From Myoxocephalus aenaeus (lineage: Eukaryota > Chordata > Actinopteri > Perciformes > Cottidae): a DNA stretch of 64,000 nucleotides. The DNA lies in NCBI GenBank assembly GCA_038501785.1, contig JBAMJR010000170.1, positions 1,763,501 through 1,827,500 on the forward strand, written 5' to 3'. Both the position numbers and the translations under genes were made by a program. The notes under the pieces are model-generated. The model was not told the DNA's origin, did no database searches, and was given only the letters and a program-made list of their open reading frames with translations. Below, one piece after another: positions 1-12,700 of the stretch (positions within the stretch are counted from its first letter, which is position 1; the number at the start of each line of letters is the position of its first letter).

Positions 1-235
1 GACTTGTATGACATTAGTATGATATTTGAAGACTTGTTATGACTCTCTGTACATAGATTTGTTTTATGACTTACTATACTGACTTTTTACACTTCTATGA
101 CTTACTATGAACGTTTACGTCCTACCATGCTGCTTTTTATGACAGTTTTGACATACTATACTCAGGTTTTCGACATGCTACACTAGGACTCATACAGACT
201 TTTCATGACATAGCATTCTATACATTTTGTATGCC
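1..235. repeat. Degenerate tandem array, gacttactatgac-like units
   Basis: The first 235 bases are built from diverged copies of a short unit resembling tatgacttactatgac or ttttgacatactatac, repeated at irregular spacing of roughly 20-30 bases. It has no open frame and no gene signal. It looks like an old satellite or minisatellite in intergenic DNA, and it may extend left beyond the window. Confidence 0.6.
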
Positions 236-459
236 TTTATTTACTAATATTAGTCTCATATTTAATTCATATGATAAACTATTCTAACATCTAAAATGCA
301 TTCATTAGTTTCTGTTGTATAGTGTTACAGTAGATCTGACTCATTTGTTTACTTCAAACTTTATCATCCAAATTTGGGCCAAAGTCATATCATGATAAGT
401 TATACTTCATGAACTCACTAATTACACAGTTAACGAAGAGTTTCATACTTGTAGGACGT

Positions 460-776
460 CTCTCCACAGTGTTGTAGATGTCATGAACAGGCTCGTTTGT
501 GACCTCAAAGTACAATAACTTAAACAATGGAATCAAACATCACTTGGTACTCTGGACTGTTGGTGTCGTATTAAACTATCCCAGCCATTATCTTTGGCTC
601 CTCATCATACAATTCTTTTCCCAGAAAGACTTTGCTTTATTTTTGCTGGACACTGCCAACAGCAAAAACACCATCCAGGAGAGAAGCCTTTCTCTGGACG
701 CCAAAGCGGTCATACAGATGGAGCAACATCTCACCATCCACTTTAGTTCCATCCACAAAAAGCCAATGGGATTTTG
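460..776 (-). pseudogene. asns: asns (asparagine synthetase) pseudogene fragment
   Basis: Read on the minus strand, 776 down to 637 encodes 46 codons containing TKVDGEMLLHLYDRFG and SLLDGVFA. These match the N-terminal glutaminase domain of asparagine synthetase as I know it. After a TAA at 637-639 the similarity resumes in other frames with KVFLGKELY, and then YFEVTNEPVHDIYNTVE near 515-460. The order of blocks is that of ASNS, but the spacing is shorter than in the enzyme, so material has been lost. At least one stop and one frame change break it. Blocks that lie in separate exons of the normal gene appear to sit together without introns, which suggests a processed copy; I infer this and cannot prove it. 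No functional product is expected. A real terminal exon is the weaker alternative. Confidence 0.72.
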
Positions 777-1800
777 CTGAAAATAATCTTTCGGCAAACA
801 AACGCATGATATGTTTTGTTCAGCAAGATAAACTTCACAAATTTTATATGCATTTTTATTCTGCACATGCATTAAGTGTTGTGGGTCCAGTTTTATCAAA
901 TTTATATTTGTTATTTGTTCAGGGCCGTTCATGCCGAAAGGGACACTGGAGAAAAGTGCCCACGTGTCAGTGTAGCCACTGTATACCCAGTTTTGTTTTT
1001 AAAATGCATTTAAAAAAGGCATTTGAGAAGCTAGACCTCTTTGTAAACAGTAAACCAAGTGAAAGTGCTGGTCTCATCAATAGGAACTGGTAAGAATGGT
1101 GATATAAACTGGTGAAAATCTGAGCGAATAGCTGATATGAGCTCGAAGCTGGAGTGACCAGTAAGTAGCCGTCAGAAACTAACTCAAGCTACCAGCCCTG
1201 GTAACCAGATGTCACCTTTTTTTTTTTTTTTTAAAGCAGCATATCGAGTTATAACCGACCAGTCGGCTGTGTGTAGAGCTCTGTATGGTTATACTGTAGC
1301 AGCTGGTGTCATTTTCAGACAATTTAATGAAGGTAAACCCAGAGAGACCCTGCGTTCTGACGCAGCATCAATCCTCCATAAAGTTGATCTAATAATGGCT
1401 TGTGTGGTTAGTTTTAGTTGACTAATGCATGTAAAGGACCGGGGTTACATAACCTTCCAAATGAGCCACAACCTAACTAGACCCCAGATAATCACCCTGC
1501 ACATCTAACTAACAGATGCTAAGTGCCACATCCTGCTGTTGGAACATTAACAAGTCCCGATCAGAATCACGTCACCGCGGCAGCAGCAGTCATCGGTTGT
1601 TTGCGATTGTGTTTTTTTTTTTTTTAAAGGCAGTGGTCGTTAGCTTTTTAGTTGGTTCACGTTATAAATAGTAAAATCACCATTTTCATTTTCTAGTACA
1701 CAAAAGACACAATGGCATTAAAATATCTCTGAACTTAAAACACATTATACTCAATTTAATGTTACATTTCAATAAAATGACAAAAGGAGCATTAGTAACC
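777..1800. other. Intergenic DNA, no gene seen
   Basis: There is no convincing exon on either strand. Poly-T runs occur near 1216-1232 and 1612-1625. The short open frames have no recognisable domains or splice context. Confidence 0.6.
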
Positions 1801-1827
1801 TGGTCCATTTTGGTCAAAGCAGGCATT

Positions 1828-3271
1828 TATTGAAGTCTCGTAGAACCACAAAGTAACCTGACAAAGTGAAGTCTGTTAGCGCATCCGCTGAAAGCACTTA
1901 TACAGTTCCTGCTCCCTCTCATTCTCCATGATGAAAAGGTACGGAGAGCGGATACAGAAACATTTCATTTGGTGTACGTTGTATTCATAAGCAACATGAT
2001 GAAAAAGCACCGTTTTTTTTATTATTATTAACTTCTCCTGACATTTACCAACACCTGCAGGGTTCACTGTAAAGTCTGTTACATAGTTTCCTTTAGAACG
2101 CAGACGGTGTGAGGGGGAAATGTTTTGTAATCTCAGCGTCTGCTGCAAGACCACAAACGTCAGATTTCAGCTCCTAATGAGCAAAAGAAACAAGTCTGTC
2201 TCCTGTTAAAAATAAATATATCCGCACTTACTTAAAATTACAGGGTACATGAGTACACACTGTGTTTGCAGCCATTAAGAATGTAGACCAACACAAATGG
2301 CAATCTGATGCTAGAACAAAATATCTTCGTAGATTAGCCTCTTTTTATTTATTTTTATTATTTTAAACAAGCCAGCCTGTAAAGGCAGGCTCATAAATAA
2401 GCATGCCAATACTTGAAAACAAATGGAGGTTTCAGCATATATACGGCAAGAAGTATTTAGCTGTAAGATGTGTTTAAGGTGATTCACAGTGTGTCCCTGT
2501 TACACAGTGTATCCACCAGAGAGCTCCAACAACTTCACGTCTCCACTGTAAAATGTTTTTATTTATCCACTAAAATATGGGTTTTATCCACAATTGGACC
2601 CATATAAAAAATGCTCGTTAAGCATTTCCATAAAATCAATGCTGGTCAGGTTCTAGCGTAGACTATGTGACAGACCTTTCTTGGTTTTCCAAAATGCTAA
2701 TTTCCACACTGAAACAAAGACTAACACTTAACATTACAACTAAAAACGAAGGAGAGAAAAGAAAAAAGAAAAAAAACACACGTGTAAATCCTGCCATAAG
2801 TTGTGAAAGCTAATATATATATATATAAAGTAAAAACTTGCCAAAGGTATCAGGATAAAATGTGATAAAACTGTGGTGCCTCAGTATTCATCTGTAATTT
2901 CAACATAATGTATATACATTGATTCCAGCCGTGAAACCAAATAATTTAAAGCCATGCATTGTGTCAAGGACACTAAATATTGGCATTAACATAAATGCGG
3001 CAACTCAACAATACCCGAAAACATTAGAATATGAAACCAGTCTAGAAATGTATAAAAACAAAGATAGTGCCAAACCCTGACTCCTACACAAAATACTGTC
3101 CTGAAATATCTCAATGGCTTTATTTACTTCCTCTTCTGATCTTTAACTTATGCGTCTGATTATGTATAATATTTACCGATTCATATACTGTATTGCACTT
3201 TATAAATGGCATGCGTCACTGATATTGTCCAAAAGATAAGAAGAGCTGTCCATGACAGAGTGCAGTAACAA
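1828..3271 (-). other. anln: Probable anln 3' UTR with candidate poly(A) signal
   Basis: Downstream of the anln stop (3272-3274) the DNA is AT-rich and non-coding. Several reverse AATAAA hexamers occur. The one at 1828-1833 is a plausible end, giving a UTR of about 1.4 kb, and closer ones exist near 3118-3124 and 2345-2355. The true end cannot be fixed from sequence alone. A 92-codon minus-strand open frame at 1876-2154 ends ELYKCFQRMR just before the 1828 signal; I do not recognise it and treat it as chance or an unidentified terminal exon. Confidence 0.45.
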
Positions 3272-6200
3272 TTACAGCGGCCTGTAACAGGAGTCTGGTT
3301 GCCACATACGCAGATCCACCACGATCTGGTTCAGTTTGTTCATCCACAGATTCCTCTCGTCCTTGGTGTCTGCACTCAGCCAGTTTCTGCACGGAAAAAC
3401 AATCAGTGTTCAGCAATGCAGGCTCCTCATTATTTATAGACAACACATTTTAGTTCAACGTGTTAAAATGTGTATGTATGTCAGCACGTCATTCATTTTT
3501 TTTTTCACCTTTTGTCAGACAGTCTTGGATTAATTTGATAGGCGTGAATCAATAGTTCCACATAAGTTTGACCCAACACAACTTCATGGCTGGGAGAATA
3601 AAGTTTTATGAAGAGGAGCAGCTCATATAGAGATTAACTTTGCACCACATTCATCTTTAAATTAAACCTACAACATTTAGGGTGAATATTCCTGAATGTC
3701 TTTTATATTGCAGTATTTCCCAGAAGAAGAAAAAAAAAAAAGCATTGCGATGTCAGTTTGTTTCCCCAGTATTGTGCAGCCCTAATGGACTTGGTGAGAA
3801 CTTACTTGGTGACACACATGGTATCCTGGCACTGGCTCACTAGTGTTTCTTTGTCGTCCTCTCGTTGGGGTCGGACTGTGATGAGCTCAAACGTGTTGGG
3901 TCTGGCACAAAACTCTCTGTTGGCTGGTTCCACCTTCTTGCTGGTGCAGTGAGACAGGTTGAGGCGCCCAATGGGATTCTGACAGAAGAATGAAAGGAAA
4001 AACAAAACAAAAAAAAAAACAGATGCATAAAGAGTTCAAACCCGGTCAGGTGTCAGCACAGAAGATGTGTTTGAGTGTCACCAATAAAAACTTTGTCCAC
4101 CAGAGTAAGTGTTTCTCATCAGAAATGTTTATATCACAGGACTTCCCCTTTGAACTTATACAGTTCAGATTTTACCTTGTGTTACGGCTACAGGCTACAC
4201 ACTTTTAAGAAGCTAGTCCCATCTTGAACATTGTCTTCATGGAGACTGATTTACTTTCTTAAATCAACTGGAAGAAAAGATCAAGGCTGGATCAAAGCCT
4301 CGGCTCTCCATACCGAAAAGCATAGGTCATGATATGTGAACCAGCAATACGTGAGCATTTTCTTGGACCCCAAATTATCCAACATTACAATGGTATCTGA
4401 GAGAAAGTAACAATCGTGTTGGTTGACTACCCGCAGGTAAAAAAAAAAAAAGTAGTAAATTATAAACGTCCTCAAATGTGATGTCTTAAGAGTTCCCCGA
4501 TACCAGTGTTTGGTCTAATGGCACAGTGCGCATCTTTTCATGTAATTCTGGATATTAGGAAAGGCGATCCACAGCCTCATGAAAACAAACCAGTGTGCAG
4601 ATCGCCATAATGGCTTTTAAATCAATAAAACATGTTTATTTGTAACGCTGTAGGAGGCTCACGCATCTTTTGCTCAAGTCTATGTTTCCCACATTTATGG
4701 CAAATATGCCGCGGTTGAAATACACTGGAACTTTCTTTCAATGTTAACTAATATCTATAAAAATAAATAAATAAAGAAGCTCAATAGTGAATAATACCTT
4801 GCGCTTCTCATCGTCTGGGTAGGTCCAGTAGGAGATGCAGTATCCCGACAGGACACACCACCTCCTGTGCCAGGCTCCAAATCCACTAACGTCTTCAAAC
4901 ATCGTCTAGAGGGGGAATTAAAATCAGTAAATCAATACCAGCCTCCGCATTAGCATTAGTTAACCTGTGATGATGTCATCGGCCTGCGCTCACCAGGAAG
5001 CCCTTCTCCTCCACTTTGGTGCCAACCTCACACTGCATCTTGAGGTAGACGTGGCCCTCCAGAGGGCACAAGAACGGCACCTAGAGACAAAAGAAGACCC
5101 TTCAATAAAAGCTCAGATATCATGTTGACCATTCATGCAATTAACGCCACAAGACGGGGTTAATAATAATGGTTGCAATGTTTCAAAGATGGTTAAAAAT
5201 CATAGACAGCGATGATCAGATTGAGCTAATAATGTTGTGTTATGTTAGTGCAACCATGAAGTGAACTATATTCCTTGTTATAGTGTGTTCACCACTTTCC
5301 CACACGGACAAAACAAAAAAAACATCCAACAGGGCAAGTAGTAACCTTGGTATGAAACATTTCACTGAGTAGTTCTCTTTCACTTCCTTCATATTTGATC
5401 TAAAAGAAAGATATTAAGGGAGGTGAATGAGAGGGAGAACAAACAGAGTTACTGAGAGTCTCTGTGAGGCCTGACACAAATATGTGACTACGATCCAAGT
5501 GAGCCACGCGTCAGCATCATCCTACTGCATCGACACTGTGCCTTCAGACTGAGGCTCGTCACATGTAGTACATAAGAAAACAAAAGTGCTCTAAATGTGA
5601 GAATGTGGGAAAAGTATGGAAGCCCATTGCCGCCACAAAAAAAAAAAAATTATATCATAATTATGACTTTTTATCTCATAATTTCGACTTCATTATCTCA
5701 TGATTAGGACTTCTTTTTGTGTGTGTGGAAACGGGCTTCCATAGAAAAATGGACATGAGATTATAAACATTAATGTGACATTAATGTGTAATGGTTTCTA
5801 TACCTTCTCCAATGGAAATTTGTTCATTCCAATAGAGGACAGGGTGAGCTTGTGTGATCCGACCAGGGCGAAGTGACTGGTGCGAACAGCATTGGGGCCT
5901 CCGGGACTCGCCATAACTTCACACAGAAAGAATGACATTATTAAAAAAAGAAAGAAAAAAAAAAAAAAAAAAAGGTACAGTTCACCCCAAAATAAAAAAC
6001 ATATTTCCTCTTAACAAGGCACGAGGCTGGCTTACTGCCAGCCAATGCTGTGCGTGTCGAGCATCATAACACCCAACCACTCGATTAAATAAATAATCAA
6101 ATAGTTGTTGCAATCCTACTCCCAACTTCATTCAAGTGCAGTATCCATCACTAGAGTACTCCTTTAAAAACACCTCGTGGCCTCCGTTCACCATGTCCTT

Positions 6201-6729
6201 GGAGCTTTTGTGAGATGCAAAAGGCTTCGAATACATTTGACTGAATAGAACAAGCATCCTTTTTTTTTTTTTTAAACATACCTGGTGTTTGGACACTTTT
6301 CTGCAAGACAAGAGGTGAAAGCAGTACATTAAAGTCAGGCAAATGAGAAATAGTTACTGTAAGAAAAAGTTTCATGTGCAGCAAAAAATTAATAATTTGA
6401 AATACTTACAGTGATGGCGAGGAATCTCTTTGGAGTGATCGCCTGGAAAGATCGAAGTAAAACAAAGAATTATTAAAAAAGTACTTTTGCTTCAAAAGAA
6501 CAAATGGGAGTGACAGTAATTAGTCTCAGGGTTAAGTCTGTTGCTGGCAGGTTAACGTTTCTCTCCGCTAGATGAAAAGACCTCCAGAAGCTGTGTAGAG
6601 AAACAGTGACATTCTTCAGACTCCGCACACACAGTACACACCCACCAACATGTGAGGGATTGGATACAGAAACTGTTCATACCGACATATACATATAATG
6701 GGCGTCGTGAACCTGTCTCCATATTATCT

Positions 6730-6789
<60 letters not shown>

Positions 6790-9700
6790 TAAGTATTTCA
6801 TGAAGCTCCATGATTGACTGACAATGTGTTTTTCATTTGAAAAAAGCAGCAAATTGAGGATTTACCTTTGACTTGTTGGGTTTCTTCTTCTTGTCACCGC
6901 AGACGTCACGTTTCTGCACCTGAGGACGTCATTAATGCACAAGAGGATAATGAATCAGCAGCTCAATAATAATAAAACATTGATGTGGCGGGAGAAATAA
7001 AATAAAAGCAACTAAGGCCTCAGCAACACAGCAAAATAAATGTCATAGAATTATGTGTGTGTTTTCTTTTTTAGGTTAGCTTCAGTTTTTACATCATTTG
7101 TTTTAGTTTGTTTTTAATATGGTTTCATAACAAAGGAAATAAATGCCTGAGAAAACACCATAACTGCAGTATGTATTAAAAGGTGTTAAGACTACAAACA
7201 AAACCAGTAAAAATAGTGGATATGTGGTCACAGTATCATTATTCTGGTATCTGTAAACCCTTATATGTAAAGACACTCACCAAGCAATAGACCTGAATAT
7301 CAATGTCAAAGTCACTGGAGACATCAGATCTGAAAGTGAGGAAGAAGAGGGACAATCATGAGCAACATAATCATATTCAAGTACAACAGTATGGGATCTG
7401 TTCAGAAGGTTTCTTACAATCCAAAGATGATACTCTGATTCTAATAATAATAATAATAATAATAATAATGTTAAATATAAACTGGTTCAATTTCATGTGT
7501 TCAATTAGTTTTTCTGAAACAACCAAGCATCATGTAAAATGATGGAATCTAGAGCTGAACCGAATCTCATGTTATTTACGTTAGCTTCTATTGAGGTTTA
7601 GTTTATGAAATGGTGCGTGTTCCTTCATAAGAGCAGGAGTGCAGTATTTACATGGTGAACTTGGTCGGGAAAGACAGGGTGTCCCCGCTGAGGCCGTGGT
7701 GCGTGCTGGCTAAAGGTGTGGCCACAGAGTTCTCTGCTCCAGCACGAATCATCATGAAGAACGAATGTTTGGTTGACTCTGAAATAATCAAGACAGAATT
7801 ATAGACAACCATCAGTATGACAAATACTCAGATAGTGACTACATCCAGATATAAAGCTTCAATGGAATTCTTTGATTCTGATCAGTCAGTTATTCGTTTG
7901 AGCTGTGTTTAGTTTTGTTGCCTTCACATTTAAATATTACACAGCATGAGGTTGTTAACCCTGCTTACTGAAAACGGGGCCCTGATGTCTGGAGATAATG
8001 TTGAACTGTGGTTATAAGCATTTTTGAGCTTACCTGGCTTGTTGGCAATGGAGCAAACAAAGTCTGCCTTGAGCGGCAGGCGCAGCTCCTGCAGGGTGAT
8101 GGAGCCCTTGGAGGCCGACATGCTAGAAGGTTCTGGGGCTGCAGAGGCCTTTTTCTGGCCCTTTGGGTCTCCTTTCAGACGGTCCAGCTCTGCCTTCAAC
8201 GCTTCCCTCCTCTCCGCTAAGAAAGTAACAAGGACAGAAAGTCAAGCTGTGATACTACTAAATCCTAAAGATAGCGGATCTTAAATATATACAGACTGGG
8301 TAGAGTCGTATTGTAGCGTTATAATTTATACAAAGCAGATGTCTACAAGCCTGGTTACTCGCACTCTTGTCAAAATTGCATTAAAACAGCCAACATGATA
8401 AAAAAACGAAAAGCCAAAAATGTCCTAAGTGAGGAGCAAATTATCCAAAAGGGTACATTTTTATTATTTGAATAAAAGAATGACTACAGGTTTCATAAAT
8501 AAAGCTAAAACCGCTTGCGGGTGTGTGTCTACTACAAGTCGGCTGTTTGTGTTTTGTCTGGATCAACTCACTCGCTATCAGCAGCAGCCGCTCTGCTTCC
8601 GCCTCCACCTGGGATCCTCTGCCGTGCTCTTCATCTGTGCAGCAATTCAGCGCCTGACTGGCCTGATGAATGATCGTCTGTTGCAGGTTCATCTCATTTG
8701 TCAGACTCTAAAGAAACAATAGAAAAGTTTGCACCCTGTGTGATGAACTATAACGTGTACAATCAGCTCTGAAGTGCATAACAGACTTAAGACTCATACT
8801 GTAAGAGTGCTGAAGGGACTCCAACACCATTGTTATGGTTTTTGAAACGCAAATGCTGTCACCAGAAGTAAAAAGCCAACGTCGGGTTATAAATTAACTA
8901 TATACTACTTGCGTAGACATAACAAGGCTGTAACAGCGGACTAGCCAGTGTGAATTCTAGCTTTTAGGACTTTTTCCCTGCTATGTCGCATGAATAAACG
9001 TTAAGTTAAGTATTTATGCCAAACCTTCATCCTCTGTTTGATACTGGAGAGACTGGATCCTCTTGGTTCCTCTGCTCTGTGAGAAACGTCCTCTTTTCTC
9101 ACAATCACCTGTTTCACGTTGGGTCTCTCGTTCTCTTTCACCCGGGTGGACCTGTATGCATCAACGCTAGCACACACAGAACCAAGCGGATGAGACGCAC
9201 GTTTCCTGGAACAAACGCTGCCGACAGACAACTTTAACCCATCCAAGTGAGCACTTACCTATATGGCAGTTTGAGGTCCTCGTCCAAGGCCTCCGAGGAG
9301 GCAGTCCGTTTCATGTTGGTTCTCTGGAACTTGCTGGGTTTGGAAACATTGCCTGGAGGGTTGCTCTTTACAATGAATGAGCCGGCTGGAGTTGACGTCT
9401 GCACAGACACACAATGAAAACGTTTTTGTTCAGACGTTTGCCTCCCAGTAACGAACAGGAAGTATGCAAGTGGTAGAGAGCGACATCATGCTAGTGCCTA
9501 CCATCATTCGTCTCTCTGGACTCTTCACCACAGCAGCCACAGTCTCTGCCAGTGGAGTGAGGATGGACATGGAGGAGATATTCAAAGCATCTTCCTCCTC
9601 CTCCTCCTCGTCATCATCATCACTCTGGTCCAGGGCTCTATCAAACAGATCGTTGATAACAGCAGAGTTGATGGACTGGTCCACATTCATCTCTATCTCC

Positions 9701-12700
9701 TTAACCTCCTCTTCTGCGGTTTCATCAGTTGTTTTCTCTACAGTACGGCCGACCACCCTCAGAGGACTGGATGTTGAGGTGGGAGGCGAGATCAACACAG
9801 GATCTGCTATTCACAAAAGATTAGTTAGAAAACATTATATTTTCCCATTTTATCAGCACTTAAGAGGAACATCTATCCATTACAATGGATACCAACATAG
9901 GCATGTGCAGACTGAACACCTCTACCAATAACCTGTAAACTCTTAATTTGACTGACATTCAAAGCCCTCTTTCAAAAATGTAATTAATAACTTTTAAGAC
10001 TTAAAAGAGGTTTACCTTAAAACTTCAGGAAATAATACAGTTCTAAAAACTCGTGACCATATTTTCAGTAACACAGAGCATGATGGTAATTCCTAACTTT
10101 TTACTTCAGGCACAGATTGCCGCTTTAATGAGCCAACATTTTTCTCCAAATCAAAAGAGCCTAATTGATGAAAGAACAACTGCTAATGCCAGTAACTGAT
10201 CACGAAAACATCTGGACACAAACAAATAGAAATGTCCAAACACAAATATGAAATGTTGTTGAATACCTGGACGAGTGCACTTTGTGGGCGTTGCCATACT
10301 CTCAGCTGACGGTGCTGTGGGTTCATCCTGTGGCTCACGGGGAACTTCAGCCTCCACAGGCTTGGCAAGCTGTTCCTAAAAAGCATATTGTTTTTATTAA
10401 ATATAATCTGGTTTAGGCTACGAAAGCACGACTATATTGAGATTTGTGTGTCAGATGCTTATTGGCCAACCTTGATGTCTGTATTTTTATTGGTTTCGGC
10501 TGCTTCATCTTTGTTTTTCCACATATTGGTGTTCCCCGTCTGAAACCGGTTACGAATCTGAGCCAGCTCAGACTCTCGCTCCTGAAATTAGTTGTTTTTT
10601 TTTCCATCAAAATCTAATTTTAGAATTGTGATCAAACAAAATAATTGCAACAATACGAGGCTACAGTATCTCTAACATTCATTTACCAGCTTCTGTCTTT
10701 GGGTGAGATCAGCAGTGGTTGTGTTTGCAGATCGGGCCGCTTTGAGTCTCTCCTGTACCAGTCTGGTGTTCGGTGTGACTGATGGCGTTACAGTGGGAGT
10801 CTTGGACTGGGTAGCACCCCCAGCTGGGGAGCTCTGGTTGCTGCGCTCCTGGCACCTCTCTCCAAAGCGCTCCAGAAAAGATTTTACACCTGTTGGTAAT
10901 GAAGGGAAAAAAAAAAAATCAATATACCAGATTTTGTGGAGGAAAGTAGCAAATACTAAACAACTCTAGCTATTAATATTGCCGGCTTGTGCATATCTGA
11001 AAAATATGAGATTGGGTGTAAATATAAAACAAGGACATAAATGATTTTTCCGTACTTGAATTTGTGCGTGGGATTTCTCCCTTTATTGACATGCAATATC
11101 AAAAACGAAATGTCGTCATGTCATTTTTGTATTGATACATAGCATGATACCTAGAGTTGTTCCAGTACCTATACCAGTATTTGGTATCAGAGTGTGCGAT
11201 ATGCACCCATCAAATATCTATACATCTCTACATATAAAAAAGGAGGAAAAAAAAGAAGAAAAAAAGTCTTAAAATATCGCTAATGATACTTATTATATAT
11301 ATTACAACCTAAATTGTTTTTCAACTAATTCAGTAACTCTGACACAACACATCTTACCTATCTACAACTTCTACATAAGAAAAAGTAAACATTTTAATTG
11401 TATTAAACAAGTCAAAAATAAAAATTGCAACATGACTCACCAGGTGCTGCAGCAGTGGCCATTTCCTGAGGGACACAGGATCCAGCAGTGGTGGGCTTGG
11501 CACGGAGTTCTGGCTTCTGGGGGCTGGAGGTGAGACCCCTGGAGAGGCCATGATTCTTCAGGGGACTCTGAGGCACTGATGAGGAGGCGGGACCAGCCTT
11601 CTGGGGACTAGATGGGAAGGCTTTTCCCTGGAGGGAACTCTTCTGGGGACTAGATGGGAAGGCTTTTCCCTGGAGGGAACTCTTCTGGGGACTAGAGGGG
11701 AAGGTCTGATTGGAACTCTTCTGAGGACTGATTCCTGACTTAAGTGCTGGCCTGGCTGCAGGAATGTCAGCCTCCTGGTGGCTTGGGAGAACCACTCGGC
11801 TCGGCTTTGCTGGTATATTCAGAACCTGCTAAGAAGACATACAATAGTTGTATTTATGAAGCATATTACAAAATAAAACACACAAGTTGGGGTCTAGGGG
11901 TTATTTTCAGGGTAAATGAAAAAAGCAGCCAAATTCACTGGAACAGACACGTCGAATTAAATGACAGTCATACATAACTGCTTATGCTGAAGAATGAGAC
12001 ATTTTAAAGGTAAACCTACCTGAGAGCTGGGTGTAGACTTGCTGCTTGCAGTTGCACTGGCCACCACATGGCCTGCAGCACTTGGTTTAGTGCCGGCAGC
12101 CACAGCAGCGCCTCTGACTGCGAACTTGTGAACAGCTGGACCGGGCTTCTCTTTTGCAGTCTCATTGGGAATGTTAGCATGGCTTAGGTCGTCTTCCCAG
12201 GTTCCGATGGTGGCAGCGAGGTTGGCGAGTCGGCCTCTCCTCCCAACCGGAGTGCCTGAGGACACGGTGGGGACGGCAGCTGGTGGGACCTCAGCTTGTT
12301 TCTTCAACGGGGAAAGGGGAGTGCAGTCTGGAACTTCATCAGAGGAGTCTGAAAAGGTGGCAAAATGTTTAATGTGGACAGGGTCAAACTATATGACTGA
12401 GACACATAGGAAAGAATGGACAGCACACACCCTTTACGACTACAATTGCCAATTGGCTTCTGATGCAACAACATACAGTGGAAGAAAAAAAAATCTAACT
12501 GTGTTTTGTTATTTTGGTGTCAAGCTTCTTTTTTATTTCCACCTTGATTATAGATTGTATCTTTAAATGTGTTTTATTTGTTTGATGAAAACCAATTATT
12601 AGTATTATGATAATAAACAAAATGATCTCAACCAGCAAACTAAATATTCGTACCATCACCATCCCAGTACTTTCTCTGCTGTGCAAGCCTCTGCAAACGA

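Noticed and set aside
6731..6790. Cys-Val or His-Thr repeat proteins in several places (also 40463, 48848, 53312, 60315)
   Set aside because: These are only translations of CA/GT microsatellites.
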